Part shown: piece after piece, positions 34,823 to 43,313 of the stretch
Layout: each line of letters starts with the position of its first letter
Position numbering within the stretch: position 1 is the first letter of the stretch
Source of the DNA: Saccharothrix deserti
GTDB lineage: Bacteria > Actinomycetota > Actinomycetes > Mycobacteriales > Pseudonocardiaceae
Assembly: GCF_009769385.1 (NCBI RefSeq)
Contig: NZ_VKAB01000002.1
Span: 124,001 to 188,000 of the forward strand
Length of the DNA stretch: 64,000 nt
Direction: 5' to 3'
Notes under the pieces: generated by a model
What the model was told of the DNA's origin: nothing
Seen by the model: the letters and a program-made list of their open reading frames with translations, nothing else
Databases searched by the model: none
Translations under genes and position numbers: made by a program

Positions 34823-35712
34823 CCGCTCACTCCCGTCAGCAACCGGTCCCAACTCCGCAGGAAGGCGTCGAGCCCGTACCGTGCCAGGGCGAACTCCCTG
34901 GCCTGCTTCCCCTTCTGCCTGGCCAGCGCCGGATCCGCGACCAGGTCGGCCACGGCCCGCACCAGCTCGTCCACGTCGGTGGACACCACTCCCGCGTCCG
35001 GCGGCACCGCGCGCACCACCTCGGTGCACGCCAACGCCACCACGGGCATCCCCAGGTGCATGGCCTCGATCAGCGACAACCCCAACGACGTCCACCGCAC
35101 GGGGTGCAGGTAGAGCCGTCGCCGGGCCAGCTCCCGGTGCAGCGACTCGAGGTCGTGGTCGCCCTGCCCCATCGCGCCCAGCCTGTGGGTGCGCATGCCG
35201 TAGACGTCCACCGGGGCCGCCTCGGCGAATCGCGGCAGCAGGTCGGTGCCCACCACCCGGCCGCGCCGCACGGGGTCGTTGATCACCGCGGCGGCACGTG
35301 CCAGCTCACCGGTGTAGCGGAGACCGGGGTCCACCACGCCGTGCTCGATGACCACCGTACGTGTGGTCCCGCAGTCCCACATCAGCTCGTTGAAGTGGGT
35401 GACGTGGACGATCGTGCCCGTCCAGTCCCGGAGCGGGTGGGGTTGGTTCGGGTACCTCGGTGTGTTGTGCTCCAGGTACACCACCGGGACACCGGTCGGC
35501 ACCAGGCCGACTTCGACGGGCCGTTGCAGCACCGCGACGTCTGCCCCCACTTCGGACAGAGCCACTTCGGACGGTGCGACTTCGCGCGCGGCGGGCCAGT
35601 CGCGGCCGGCCAGACCGAGCCCTCTCGGCGGCCCGGGGATCAGGTACTCGTGCCCACCCCGGACGAACGCGTTCGTCCACGAGCCGTGCACGTGCCACAG
35701 CAGGATCTTCAC
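34819..35712 (-). CDS. GT-B glycosyltransferase
   Basis: 297 aa from GTG 35712. N-terminal [20 protein letters not shown], then [24 protein letters not shown] and VVIEHGV; C-terminal [20 protein letters not shown] carries the E-x7-E-like donor motif of GT1/GT4 enzymes. Shorter than a standard GT-B (about 350-400 aa), which suits minimal actinobacterial members. In frame it extends far upstream but that part is antisense or out of phase with neighbours. Coupled by four-base overlaps to GT9 and GT4 genes. Confidence 0.83.
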   Translation of the reverse strand: MKILLWHVHGSWTNAFVRGGHEYLIPGPPRGLGLAGRDWPAAREVAPSEVALSEVGADVAVLQRPVEVGLVPTGVPVVYLEHNTPRYPNQPHPLRDWTGTIVHVTHFNELMWDCGTTRTVVIEHGVVDPGLRYTGELARAAAVINDPVRRGRVVGTDLLPRFAEAAPVDVYGMRTHRLGAMGQGDHDLESLHRELARRRLYLHPVRWTSLGLSLIEAMHLGMPVVALACTEVVRAVPPDAGVVSTDVDELVRAVADLVADPALARQKGKQAREFALARYGLDAFLRSWDRLLTGVSG

Positions 35713-36701
35713 GTCCGCACCCCCACGAGGTCGGCTACGGCGGTGACGACCCGGTCGGGCGTCACCCGGTCCAGACACGGGTGGCCGGGGACGGGGCACT
35801 CGCGGGCGCGGGAACCCCGGCACGGCGCGTTCTGGTCGCCCAGCAGCACGTGCGGCCCGTGCGGTGCCCACCGCCGGGCGGGCACGACCGGCGCGAACAA
35901 CGACACCACCGGCGTGCCGACGGCGACGGCGAGGTGCGCCGGCCCGGTGTTGCCGACCACCACCGCGTCCGCGCGGGCCAGCAGGCCGGCCAGTTCGGCG
36001 AACGTCGTCCGGCCGCCGAGGTCGACGCCGTGCGCGCCGGCCACGTACTCGGTCAACTCCGCTTCGTCGGGCCCGCCGGTGACCAGGACGCGGTGCCCGG
36101 CCTCGGCGAGAGCCGTCACGGTCTGCGCACACCGGTCCGGTGACCACGCGCGGGCGGGCGCCGAGGCGCCCGGGTGCAGGACCACGTACGGCCCGATCTC
36201 GGTGGTCTCCGGTGGTGTGGTGATCGCCAGCCGGCCGTCGTCGCCGGGCGGCAGCTCGAAACCGGCGGCGCGTGCGACTTCCAGCGCGCGCTCGGCCTCC
36301 GGGATGTCGGGGTCCTCGCGCAGCCCGACGTCCAGCAGCGAGCCGGGGTAATCCGTTGAACGGGCAGCGACTTTCGGCACGCCGGCGAGCTTCAGGAGCA
36401 GCGCCAGCGGCAGCGGGCTCTGGTGGAACGAGGTGAGGATCAAGGCCGCGTCGGCGCGAATCCCCTTGAGCAGGGCCACGATCCCCTCGATGTCGGGGGT
36501 CCGGACCTCCGGCGCGGGGTTGCCGATCCAGGGACAGTCCCAGCGCACCACCCGCCGGACACCGGGCAGCAACGCCGCCGCCTGCACGCCGGAATTCCCG
36601 CACAGCAGCACGACTTCGCCCGCGTGCGCGGCGGCGCGGATCGCCGGGCCGGCGAGCAGCACGTCGCCGTCGCTGTCGAGCCTCGCCACGATGGTCCTCA
36701 T
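35709..36701 (-). CDS. Family 9 glycosyltransferase (heptosyltransferase-like)
   Basis: 330 aa from ATG 36701. GT9: TIVARLDSDGDVLLAGPAIRAAA at the N-terminus, VVLHPGASAPARAWSPDRC and VVGNTGPAHLAVAVGTPVVSLF at the donor site, and a Cys-containing C-terminus (QNAPCRGSRARECPVPGHPCL) often seen in this subgroup. Located beside gmhB, gmhA and hldE-like genes, it is the best candidate for using a nucleotide-activated heptose. The acceptor is unknown. ATGA overlap with gmhB. Confidence 0.88.
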   Translation of the reverse strand: MRTIVARLDSDGDVLLAGPAIRAAAHAGEVVLLCGNSGVQAAALLPGVRRVVRWDCPWIGNPAPEVRTPDIEGIVALLKGIRADAALILTSFHQSPLPLALLLKLAGVPKVAARSTDYPGSLLDVGLREDPDIPEAERALEVARAAGFELPPGDDGRLAITTPPETTEIGPYVVLHPGASAPARAWSPDRCAQTVTALAEAGHRVLVTGGPDEAELTEYVAGAHGVDLGGRTTFAELAGLLARADAVVVGNTGPAHLAVAVGTPVVSLFAPVVPARRWAPHGPHVLLGDQNAPCRGSRARECPVPGHPCLDRVTPDRVVTAVADLVGVRT

Positions 36702-37213
36702 AGGACCATCGCCAACGCGGACGCGAGGTCGGGCGCGGTGAAGGGCGCCCGGTCGACCTCGTCGGGCAGGGTTTCCGGTGTGGGCACGAGGATCGGCACG
36801 GCACCCGCCGCGAGCGCGGCCTTGACGTCCGCCTCGATGTCACCGATCACGTAGGTGCGCTCGGGCCGTGCCTGAAGCGCTTCACACGCCTGGTGGATCA
36901 TCGTGGGCGCGGGTTTGCGGCACGCGCAGCCGTCGTCGGGGTGGTGCGGGCACACCTGCCAGGTGCTGAACCGACCGAGCAGCGCTTCGACCCGCGCGTT
37001 CACCGCGTCCACCTGCTCGTGCGTGAGCAGACCGCGACCGATGCCGGACTGGTTGCTGACCACGCCCGTGCGCACTCCGTGAGTGCGCAACACGCGCAGG
37101 ACCTCGCGCGCGCCGGGCATCGGCCGCACCCGATCCGGGTCGCCGTTGTAGGGCACGTCCCTGATCAAGGTGCCATCGCGGTCGAAGAGAACCGCATCGG
37201 GATAGTGGTCCAC
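36698..37213 (-). CDS. gmhB: Heptose 1,7-bisphosphate phosphatase (HAD-IIIA)
   Basis: 171 aa from GTG 37213. HAD motif I FDRDGTL with D11 and D13, motif II SNQSGIGRG, a zinc loop CPHHPDDGCACRKP (C88, H90, C96, C98) and motif III/IV IGDIEADVKAA. This zinc-loop form is specific to GmhB and histidinol-phosphatase-like enzymes; context favours D-glycero-manno-heptose 1,7-bisphosphate C7 dephosphorylation. First gene of the eight-gene operon. Confidence 0.88.
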   Translation of the reverse strand: MDHYPDAVLFDRDGTLIRDVPYNGDPDRVRPMPGAREVLRVLRTHGVRTGVVSNQSGIGRGLLTHEQVDAVNARVEALLGRFSTWQVCPHHPDDGCACRKPAPTMIHQACEALQARPERTYVIGDIEADVKAALAAGAVPILVPTPETLPDEVDRAPFTAPDLASALAMVL

Positions 37214-37359
37214 AGAGGAGACTTAGCCGGCTCGGTGAGAAGCAAACACTTCTCGACAAAGCGCTACTCTCCGTCACCCTGACGTGGGTCCGGATGTGTG
37301 GGCGCCCTCCGGACGGGTACCCGAGTGTCGAACTCGATTCCCGAAGAGAGGTTGTTGCA

Positions 37360-37878
37360 GTGACGACGATCGAGAAGTCCGTGGACGTCGAGGTCCCGGT
37401 CACGACGGCGTACAACCAGTGGACGCAGTTCGAGTCGTTCCCGCAGTTCATGGAGGGTGTCGAGCGGATCACGCAGGTGACACCCACCCGCACCCACTGG
37501 GTCACCAAGATCGGTGGCGTGACCAGGGAGTTCGACGCCGAGATCACCGAACAGCACCCGGACGAGCGGGTCGCGTGGCACACCGTGGACGGCCCGCCGC
37601 AGGGCGGCGTGGTGACGTTCCACCGGCTCGACGACCGCCACACCCGGGTCCACGTGCAGATGGAGTACGACCCGCAGACGCTCACCGAGAAGGCGGGCGC
37701 CGCGACGGGCGTGGTCGGGCACCGCGTGTCCGGCGACTTGGAGCGGTTCAAGGAGTTCATCGAGGGCCGCGGCAGCGAGACCGGCGGCTGGCGGGGCGAC
37801 GTGAGCCGTCCGCCGCAGGCCGGCGAGACGCGCCACGACCTGCCCGACGCCGGCCGACCGGGCGACCCGTTGCGATGA
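37360..37878 (+). CDS. SRPBCC (polyketide cyclase/dehydrase, START-like) family protein
   Basis: 172 aa from GTG 37360 with AAGAGAGG upstream. START-like fold signature: KSVDVEVPVTTAYNQWTQFE, FPQFMEGVERITQV, HWVTKIGGVTREFDAEI and VAWHTVDGPPQGGVVTFHRL. Such proteins bind hydrophobic ligands or act as membrane-stress proteins in actinobacteria; no specific ligand is predicted. The C-terminus is a hydrophilic tail. Divergent from the heptose operon, followed by a strong terminator. Confidence 0.87.
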   Translation: MTTIEKSVDVEVPVTTAYNQWTQFESFPQFMEGVERITQVTPTRTHWVTKIGGVTREFDAEITEQHPDERVAWHTVDGPPQGGVVTFHRLDDRHTRVHVQMEYDPQTLTEKAGAATGVVGHRVSGDLERFKEFIEGRGSETGGWRGDVSRPPQAGETRHDLPDAGRPGDPLR

Positions 37879-38007
37879 GCACGCGGGCGGTGCGGGAGCC
37901 GCGGAGACGGAACTGGTCGCACCCGCCGATCCCACGGCCCCGGCCGCCGGTCGACGGTAGCTGACAGACGGTAGCCAACAGGAGCTAACAGGACGGACGT
38001 GTCCGAC

Positions 38008-38053
38008 AACGGGAAGGGCCCGTGAACCTCATCGTTCACGGGCCCTTCCCGTT
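38008..38053. terminator. Bidirectional hairpin terminator
   Basis: Perfect inverted repeat with 20-bp arms: AACGGGAAGGGCCCGTGAAC (38008-38027), a 6-nt loop and its complement (38034-38053). It lies between the convergent SRPBCC and hypothetical genes, so it can end both transcripts. One of the longest perfect hairpins in the window. Confidence 0.85.
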
Positions 38054-38092
38054 GCTTCATCGCTTCACCGCGACGTGTTCCGCGACGTGTTC

Positions 38093-38608
38093 CTAGCCCT
38101 GCCTCAGCCGGTCGAACAGCTGGGACACGGACTGCCGCAGCGCCGAGGCGGCGTCACCGAGCAGCGAACCGGCCACGCGGCTGCCGTTCGGGGGCGGGTT
38201 GCCCGCCTGCGGGTCCACGTCCTGGTCCAGCAGCTCGCGCAGGACCTCCAGCACCACCTCGGGGTGGCCGAGCGGCACCGGTGCGGCGAACGTCTGCACC
38301 GAGCTGATGAGGCCCTCGTGCCGCCGGACCAGCTCGCCCACCTCGGCGCCCGCCGCCGCGCCCGCCACCAGGTGCACGGGCACCGCGCGGTCGACGAACT
38401 CGGACAGCACCTCGTCCACCTCGCGCCACGGCTCGTCCGCCGCGGGCAGCCGGCACCACATGACCTGCAGGTATTCCGTCAGCGGGCGCCACGTGCCGGG
38501 CAGGTCGCCGTGCCTGCCGACACCGGCCGGGTCGAGCACGACCACGGCCGGCGCGTCGGGCGGGCCCGCCCACACCACGGACGGACCCTCGCTCCTGGGT
38601 TCTTCCAT
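38093..38608 (-). CDS. Hypothetical protein (alpha/beta-hydrolase-like N-terminus)
   Basis: 171 aa from ATG 38608. The sequence begins with an acidic segment then APAVVVLDPAGVGRHGDLPGTW and VHLVAGAAAGAEVGELVRRH, reminiscent of the early strands and nucleophile elbow of alpha/beta hydrolases, but no Ser-Asp-His triad is recognisable. Soluble; no signal. It starts 4 bp after the stop of the metallophosphoesterase gene, so the two are probably co-transcribed. Function unknown. Confidence 0.75.
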   Translation of the reverse strand: MEEPRSEGPSVVWAGPPDAPAVVVLDPAGVGRHGDLPGTWRPLTEYLQVMWCRLPAADEPWREVDEVLSEFVDRAVPVHLVAGAAAGAEVGELVRRHEGLISSVQTFAAPVPLGHPEVVLEVLRELLDQDVDPQAGNPPPNGSRVAGSLLGDAASALRQSVSQLFDRLRQG

Positions 38609-38612
38609 GCGG

Positions 38613-39341
38613 TCACACCTCCACTACGGCGGGTTCCACGCAGTAGACCGTGTATGCCGACCGGATGACGGGTTGTGCCACGTTGCGCACCCGGACCCCG
38701 CCCGGCGTCATGCCCTGCTCGTTGCCGAAGTGCGCGTGCCCGTGCACGGCCAGGTGCGTCTCGGTCGCGTCGATCGCCTCGCCCAGCAGGTAGGAGCCGA
38801 GGAACGGGTAGATCTCCGGCGGCTCGCCGCGCAGCGTGTCCGGCACCGGCGAGTAGTGCGTCAACGCCACCTTCACGTCGGTGTCCAGGCTGTCCAGGGC
38901 GATCCGCAGCGAGTCGGCGATATCGGTGGTGTGCCGGATGAACGCCTTCATCTCCGGCTCGCCGAACGCGCTGCCGCACTTGCCCGCGAACCCGCCGCCG
39001 AAGCCCTTCACGCCCGCGACGCCCAACGTGCGGCCGTCGACGCCGATCGTGGCGGTCTCGCCCTCCAGCACGGTGATGCCCGCGTCCCGCAGCACGGCGG
39101 TGACCTCGTCCGGTTTGTCGTCGTGGTGGTCGTGGTTGCCCAGCACGGCTACCACGGGCACGGGCAGCCCGCCGAACTCGTCGGCCACCACCCGCGCCTC
39201 CGACACCGTGCCGTGCCGGGTCAGGTCACCGGCCAGCAGCAGCACGTCGGCGCGGTCCCCGAGCTGTTCCAACGCGGGCCGCAACCGGCCGCGCGCGTCC
39301 TCGCCCAGGTGCACGTCACCCACCGCGGCGATGCGAATCAT
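38613..39341 (-). CDS. Calcineurin-like metallophosphoesterase
   Basis: 242 aa from ATG 39341. Dimetal phosphoesterase motifs in order: GDVHLGE (D8, H10), LLLAGDLTRHG, AVLGNHDHH, LTHYSPVPD and VHGHAHFG. Likely hydrolyses a phosphodiester or phosphomonoester in the cytoplasm; substrate unknown. Overlaps the BON-domain gene by four bases, forming a small operon 40155-38093. Confidence 0.9.
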   Translation of the reverse strand: MIRIAAVGDVHLGEDARGRLRPALEQLGDRADVLLLAGDLTRHGTVSEARVVADEFGGLPVPVVAVLGNHDHHDDKPDEVTAVLRDAGITVLEGETATIGVDGRTLGVAGVKGFGGGFAGKCGSAFGEPEMKAFIRHTTDIADSLRIALDSLDTDVKVALTHYSPVPDTLRGEPPEIYPFLGSYLLGEAIDATETHLAVHGHAHFGNEQGMTPGGVRVRNVAQPVIRSAYTVYCVEPAVVEV

Positions 39342-39586
39342 CGAAGCTCCTCTCGGCCGACCGGCGCTTCGGACGGCACCACCTTCACGTCGTCGAGCAC
39401 GGTCAGTTCGGGCGCCACGTCGTGGATCACCGCCTCCATCTCGGCGCGGCGTTCCGGGCTCGCCACGTCACCGGACAGCAGCACGTGGTCACCGCGCACG
39501 GTGACGCGCACGCCGAGTTCGGTGGTGCGCGGGTCCTCGGCCAACGCCTGGCGCAGCCGGGCGGCGAGGTATTGCTCTGCGGTCAT
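39338..39586 (-). CDS. BON-domain protein
   Basis: 82 aa from ATG 39586. A single BON-type alpha/beta fold: TTELGVRVTVRGDHVLLSGDV, ASPERRAEMEAVIHDVAPEL, TVLDDVKVV. BON domains bind phospholipid or small ligands; here no signal peptide is present, so it is probably cytoplasmic. Four-base overlaps with both neighbours. Confidence 0.8.
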   Translation of the reverse strand: MTAEQYLAARLRQALAEDPRTTELGVRVTVRGDHVLLSGDVASPERRAEMEAVIHDVAPELTVLDDVKVVPSEAPVGREELR

Positions 39587-40155
39587 CGGGTGCTCCTGGT
39601 CAGCGGGGCGGGCAGGAGGTCGAGGCGTTCGACGAGCACCAGGAACGCCTCGGCGTACGGCGAGTGCTTGGTGGTTTCGCGGACGCGATCCCAGTCGATC
39701 TGCTCGCGCAACGCGCGGGCGAACGGCAGCAGCTCGCTGAAGTCGCAGCGGTGTCCGTCGAGGACCAGCAGCTTGCTGATCATCACGTCCGTCGCCGGCA
39801 TCACGGGCAGCGTCACCGAGCCGACCGGCAGCTCTTCGGCGCGGCTCAGCGTCTGGTCGGTCACGGGCATCTCGTTGGGGCGGAACAGCAGGTCCACCAG
39901 CGAGTCGCCGTCGTAGACCTTCAACAGCCAGTCCTCCGGTGGGGTCGCGGCACGCATACCGGCCGCGACCAGGGCTCTCACCGCGTCGCCCGCATCCTGC
40001 TCGCGCACCAGGATGTCCACGTCGTGTTCCGTCGCGGGCCCACCTCTGGCGTACACCGCGCACCCGCCCGCCAGGGCGAACGGGATGTCGTGCGCGCGCA
40101 GGGCCTTGGCGACCTTCGTCAACGTGCGCAGCAACTCGTCTTGGACACCGGTCAT
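39583..40155 (-). CDS. Nucleotidyltransferase-fold protein (AbiEii-like)
   Basis: 190 aa. Pol-beta-type nucleotidyltransferase core: FALAGGCAVYARGGPATEHDVDILV with D45 and D47 as metal ligands, then WLLKVYDGDSLVDLLF and MISKLLVLDGHRCDF, a conserved set in AbiEii/MNT-like proteins. Stand-alone members are often housekeeping or antitoxin/toxin related; no partner toxin or antitoxin gene is seen next to it. It heads the operon with the BON and phosphoesterase genes. Confidence 0.82.
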   Translation of the reverse strand: MTGVQDELLRTLTKVAKALRAHDIPFALAGGCAVYARGGPATEHDVDILVREQDAGDAVRALVAAGMRAATPPEDWLLKVYDGDSLVDLLFRPNEMPVTDQTLSRAEELPVGSVTLPVMPATDVMISKLLVLDGHRCDFSELLPFARALREQIDWDRVRETTKHSPYAEAFLVLVERLDLLPAPLTRSTR

Positions 40156-40232
40156 GCCTGGTGGCTACCCGTCCGGGTAGCTGTTCACACGACTGCGGGT
40201 AGCGCCGTCCGGAGCCGGGTAGCCCACCCCGT

Positions 40233-40478
40233 ATGACTGCCACACCGCCCGACCCGGACCCGGACCGCACGCCCGGTCTGGAACCCGGTGGCGGGGTCGC
40301 CCCCGGTGAGACGCCACCCGACTCCGGCCAGACCTCCGGCCTGTCCCACCCGCAGCCCATGCCGTCCCGGCGCGGCCCCATCGTCACGCTGGTGGTGGTG
40401 CTGGTCGTGACGCTGCTGGCGTTGGCGTTCGTCGTGGCCCAGGTGATGGGCTGGACCAACCTGTTCGAGGGCCACTGA
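40233..40478 (+). CDS. DUF6480 family small membrane protein
   Basis: 81 aa from ATG 40233. The N-terminus PDPDPDRTPGLEPGGGVAPG followed by ETPP is the hallmark of DUF6480. A single transmembrane helix (IVTLVVVLVVTLLALAFVVAQ) lies at residues about 50-70. Function unknown, common in actinobacteria. A 20-bp tandem duplication spans its stop codon. Confidence 0.85.
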   Translation: MTATPPDPDPDRTPGLEPGGGVAPGETPPDSGQTSGLSHPQPMPSRRGPIVTLVVVLVVTLLALAFVVAQVMGWTNLFEGH

Positions 40479-40500
40479 CGCTGTTCGAGGGCCACTGGCG
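40461..40500. repeat. 20-bp tandem duplication at the end of the DUF6480 gene
   Basis: CTGTTCGAGGGCCACTG plus three bases occurs twice in tandem (40461-40480 and 40481-40500), differing by one base (acg versus gcg). The first copy includes the stop codon, so the protein is unaffected. Confidence 0.85.
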
Positions 40501-40502
40501 CT

Positions 40503-41507
40503 TCAGGGCTTGAGCGGCGGGCTCGGCTCGAGACCTTCCTTGCGGCCCAGGCCGTCGAGGAGCTGCCTCAGCGTGTCGCGGGCGTTGTGGCGGGGCGTCC
40601 AGCCGAGCCGGGTGAACGCCTTGGTCGCGTCCAGCAGCGGCATGGTGAGGGCCAGGTCGACCCAGCCGTGCGAGGTGGGCTGCAGGCGCAGCTGCCAGGT
40701 GATGCGGGCGGCCGTGCGCAGGACGGCCGGCGGGATCGGCGCGTGCCGGGTGCCCATGACCTCGGCGAGGACCTGCGGCGTGACGACCGGCTCGGAGACC
40801 AGGTTGAACGCGCCCGCGGCCTTGGTGGTGACGATCTTCGCGACGGCGTCCGCGAGGTCGTCGGCGTGCACGAACTGGAGCACCATCGCGCGCGGCAGCG
40901 GCAACACCGGCAGCCTGAACCGGAACAGGGCGTGCGGGACGAACGGGCCGAGGAAGAGGCGCTTGATCTCGGCGGCGGCGTCCGGTTGCAGCACCAGGCC
41001 GGGTCGGACGCGGGTGACGATGAGCTCGGGGTGCTCGCGTTCGACCCGGTTCAGCAGGTGCTCCACGGCCGCCTTGTGCCGGCTGTAGTAGGAGTTGGGG
41101 AGGCCGTCGGTGGGCCAGCTCTCGTCCACGGTGTGGTCTTTCGCCGCCGGCGAGTACGCACCGACGGACGACATGTGCACCAGGTGCGGGACGCCCGCCT
41201 TGACCACGGCGGTGAACACGCGGTCACTGCCCGCGACGTTGGTCTGGTAGAGCAGGCGCTCGTCGTGGCCGGGCTGGATGCGCCAGGCCAGGTGGACCAC
41301 GGCGTCCGCGTCGCGGAAGACCTCGGTGAGCGGTTCCTCCGCGCCGTCGCGGCTGATGTCGACCGTGGTCCACGGGATGTCGTAGGGCGGCTCGTCCTCC
41401 GGCGGGCGGCGGGAGATGCCGTGCAGGGCCGTGCCGGGCTCGTCGGCGAACCGGCGCAGCAGGGCCGTGCCCAGATTCCCGGTGGCGCCGGTGACGACGA
41501 TCCTCAT
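40503..41507 (-). CDS. NAD-dependent epimerase/dehydratase (extended SDR)
   Basis: 334 aa from ATG 41507. Extended SDR with MRIVVTGATGNLGTALLRRF, VVHLAWRIQP, HMSSVGAY and the active-site YYSRHKAAVE. The second half has VHADDLADAVA and FNLVSEPVVTP. Similar to actinobacterial NAD(P)-binding reductases next to which no pathway is defined. Not close to the sugar-nucleotide UXS subgroup. Substrate unknown. Confidence 0.87.
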   Translation of the reverse strand: MRIVVTGATGNLGTALLRRFADEPGTALHGISRRPPEDEPPYDIPWTTVDISRDGAEEPLTEVFRDADAVVHLAWRIQPGHDERLLYQTNVAGSDRVFTAVVKAGVPHLVHMSSVGAYSPAAKDHTVDESWPTDGLPNSYYSRHKAAVEHLLNRVEREHPELIVTRVRPGLVLQPDAAAEIKRLFLGPFVPHALFRFRLPVLPLPRAMVLQFVHADDLADAVAKIVTTKAAGAFNLVSEPVVTPQVLAEVMGTRHAPIPPAVLRTAARITWQLRLQPTSHGWVDLALTMPLLDATKAFTRLGWTPRHNARDTLRQLLDGLGRKEGLEPSPPLKP

Positions 41508-41587
41508 GCCGGTCGGATACCCACCCGGGAGTCGTCCACTCGCGCACCCCGAGTCCTCCGGTCCGGCGCCGCGAACCGCTCGGCCGC

Positions 41588-42199
41588 TCAGCCGCTCGAC
41601 GGCGGTGCGGGGATCGGGGACTTCTCCAGGGCCAGGGCCGCCGCGTGGAGGTTGGCCGCCATCGCCTCGCCCGTGCTCTTCGACCAGTCGTGGCCGTGCG
41701 TGGTGTCCGGGTAGTCCGGGCCGGGTCCGGGGCCCATGTTCCAGTACGTCCACGCCTGGCCGGGGATGGTGTAGCCGATGTCGGCGAGCGCGCCGGACAC
41801 CTCGCTGATCACGTGGTGCGCGCCGTCCTCGTTGCCGGTCACCACGACGCCCGCCACGCGGTTGTACGCGACCGGGCGGCCCTCGTCGTCCTGCTCCGAG
41901 AGCATCGCGTCCATGCGCTCGATCACGCGCTGCGCGATGGACGACGGCCGCCCCACCCACGTCGGCGTGGCGACCACCAGGATCTCGCCGTTCAGCAACT
42001 CGTCGTGCAGGGTGGGCCACTGGTCACCCTCCCCCAGGTCGGTCACCACACCCGGCGGCACGTCGTAGTCCACCACCCGGAACGTCCGCACCTCGACGTC
42101 ACGCTCCTCCAGCGCCTTCACGACGACGTCCGCCAACATCTGCGTGTTCGACGGCTCGGGCGACTTCTTCAGCGAGCAGTTGAGCACCACAGCCCTCAT
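41588..42199 (-). CDS. NADPH-dependent FMN reductase/flavodoxin-like protein
   Basis: 203 aa from ATG 42199, which has GGAGGT 9 nt upstream. Flavodoxin fold: MRAVVLNCSLKKSPEPSNT with the phosphate-binding loop, then ILVVATPTWVGRPSSIAQRVIERMD and VAGVVVTGNEDGAHHV. It probably reduces flavin or quinones with NAD(P)H. A TWVGRPSS motif is typical of the family. Divergent from the phosphotransferase at 42315. Confidence 0.87.
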   Translation of the reverse strand: MRAVVLNCSLKKSPEPSNTQMLADVVVKALEERDVEVRTFRVVDYDVPPGVVTDLGEGDQWPTLHDELLNGEILVVATPTWVGRPSSIAQRVIERMDAMLSEQDDEGRPVAYNRVAGVVVTGNEDGAHHVISEVSGALADIGYTIPGQAWTYWNMGPGPGPDYPDTTHGHDWSKSTGEAMAANLHAAALALEKSPIPAPPSSG

Positions 42200-42314
42200 C
42201 GGGGCACACCTCCGCATCAGGTAGACCAGAGCCGGGGGTACCCCGGGCGATCACGGCGAACCGGCGCCCGAAAATGCGTTGCCGTGACGGCGGGGAGATC
42301 GCCAAGCTCGCGGG

Positions 42315-43229
42315 ATGGTCTACGTCCCGCGCAACGACATGCCCCACGCGGACGGTCGCGCCGGTATCGACGCGGCACTGGTGAAGCGCCTGATCGCGAG
42401 CCAGTTCCCGCAGTGGCGCGATCTGCCGGTGACGCCGGTCGAGGTCGACGGGTGGGACAACCGCACGTACCGGCTCGGCGACGACATGAGCGTGCGGCTG
42501 CCCACCGGCGAGGGTTACGCGCCGGCCGTGGAGAAGGAGCACCGGTGGCTGCCGGTGCTCGCGCCGTCGTTGCCCGTTCCGGTGCCCGTGTCGCTGGCGA
42601 TGGGCGAACCGGGCGAGGGCTACCCGTTCCACTGGTCGGTCCGCCGCTGGCTGGACGGGCAGACCGCCGCACCCGACCGCATCGACGACCTCCCCGCGTT
42701 CGCGGTCTCGATCGCCGACTTCATCCGCGCCCTGCAGCGCATCGACGCGACGGACGGGCCGCCTGCCGGTGCGCACTGCTTCTACCGGGGCACGCCGCCC
42801 GCGCACTACGACGACTGGACCCAGAGCGCGCTGACCAAGTTGGAGGGGCGCATCGACACCGAGCGGGCGGCGGCCGTGTGGGACGACGCCCTCCGCGCAC
42901 CTGCTTGGGCCGGGCCGCCGGTCTGGTTCCACGGCGACATCGCGAGCGGCAACCTGCTGGTCGACGGCGGGAAGCTGACCGCGGTCATCGATTTCGGCGG
43001 GTCCGGCGTCGGTGACCCGGCCTGCGACCTCGTGATCGCGTGGACGATGTTCTCGGGCGAGAGCCGGGAGGCGTTCCGCGACGCGGTGGACCTCGACACC
43101 GCCACCTGGGCACGGGCGCGCGGCTGGGCGTTGTGGAAGGCCCTCATCACGCTCGCCGACGAGACCGATGAGACGCGGGCCGCCATCAACCACCGGGTGG
43201 TCGACGAGATCCTGAACGACGCGCCATGA
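42315..43229 (+). CDS. Aminoglycoside phosphotransferase-family protein
   Basis: 304 aa from ATG 42315. Protein-kinase-like APH fold: VDGWDNRTYRLGDDMSVRLP (N-lobe), Brenner motif WFHGDIASGNLLV with catalytic D208, and DFG-like AVIDFGGSGVGDPACDL with D226. Phosphorylates a small molecule with ATP. Proteins of this subgroup are widespread in actinobacteria and most are not antibiotic-resistance enzymes; substrate cannot be read here. Confidence 0.87.
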   Translation: MVYVPRNDMPHADGRAGIDAALVKRLIASQFPQWRDLPVTPVEVDGWDNRTYRLGDDMSVRLPTGEGYAPAVEKEHRWLPVLAPSLPVPVPVSLAMGEPGEGYPFHWSVRRWLDGQTAAPDRIDDLPAFAVSIADFIRALQRIDATDGPPAGAHCFYRGTPPAHYDDWTQSALTKLEGRIDTERAAAVWDDALRAPAWAGPPVWFHGDIASGNLLVDGGKLTAVIDFGGSGVGDPACDLVIAWTMFSGESREAFRDAVDLDTATWARARGWALWKALITLADETDETRAAINHRVVDEILNDAP

Positions 43230-43234
43230 CGCCG

Positions 43235-43269
43235 AAGGGGGGTGCCTCCGCAGCGGAGGCACCCCCCTT
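43235..43269. terminator. Bidirectional hairpin terminator
   Basis: Arms AAGGGGGGTGCCTCCGC (43235-43251) and its complement (43253-43269), followed on the + strand by TT, so a T4 run overlaps the 3' arm. It separates the convergent phosphotransferase and xylulokinase genes. Short GGATCAACACTGT and GGATCAGCG direct repeats follow at 43274-43319. Confidence 0.85.
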
Positions 43270-43313
43270 TTCGGATCAACACTGTCGGATCAACACTGTG
43301 GATCAGCGTCGGA

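Noticed and set aside
29915-37213. Secondary-metabolite (antibiotic) biosynthetic cluster because of the P450 and glycosyltransferases
   Set aside because: No PKS, NRPS, terpene or other scaffold genes are present; the heptose and GT content fits a glycan better, although a small-molecule acceptor elsewhere is not excluded.
39583-40155. Toxin-antitoxin or abortive-infection AbiE system
   Set aside because: Only the nucleotidyltransferase fold is present; there is no AbiEi-like HTH partner, and the downstream genes are a BON protein and phosphoesterase.
42315-43229. Aminoglycoside resistance gene
   Set aside because: The APH fold is clear, but this subgroup is common and mostly not resistance-related; nothing nearby suggests antibiotic self-protection.
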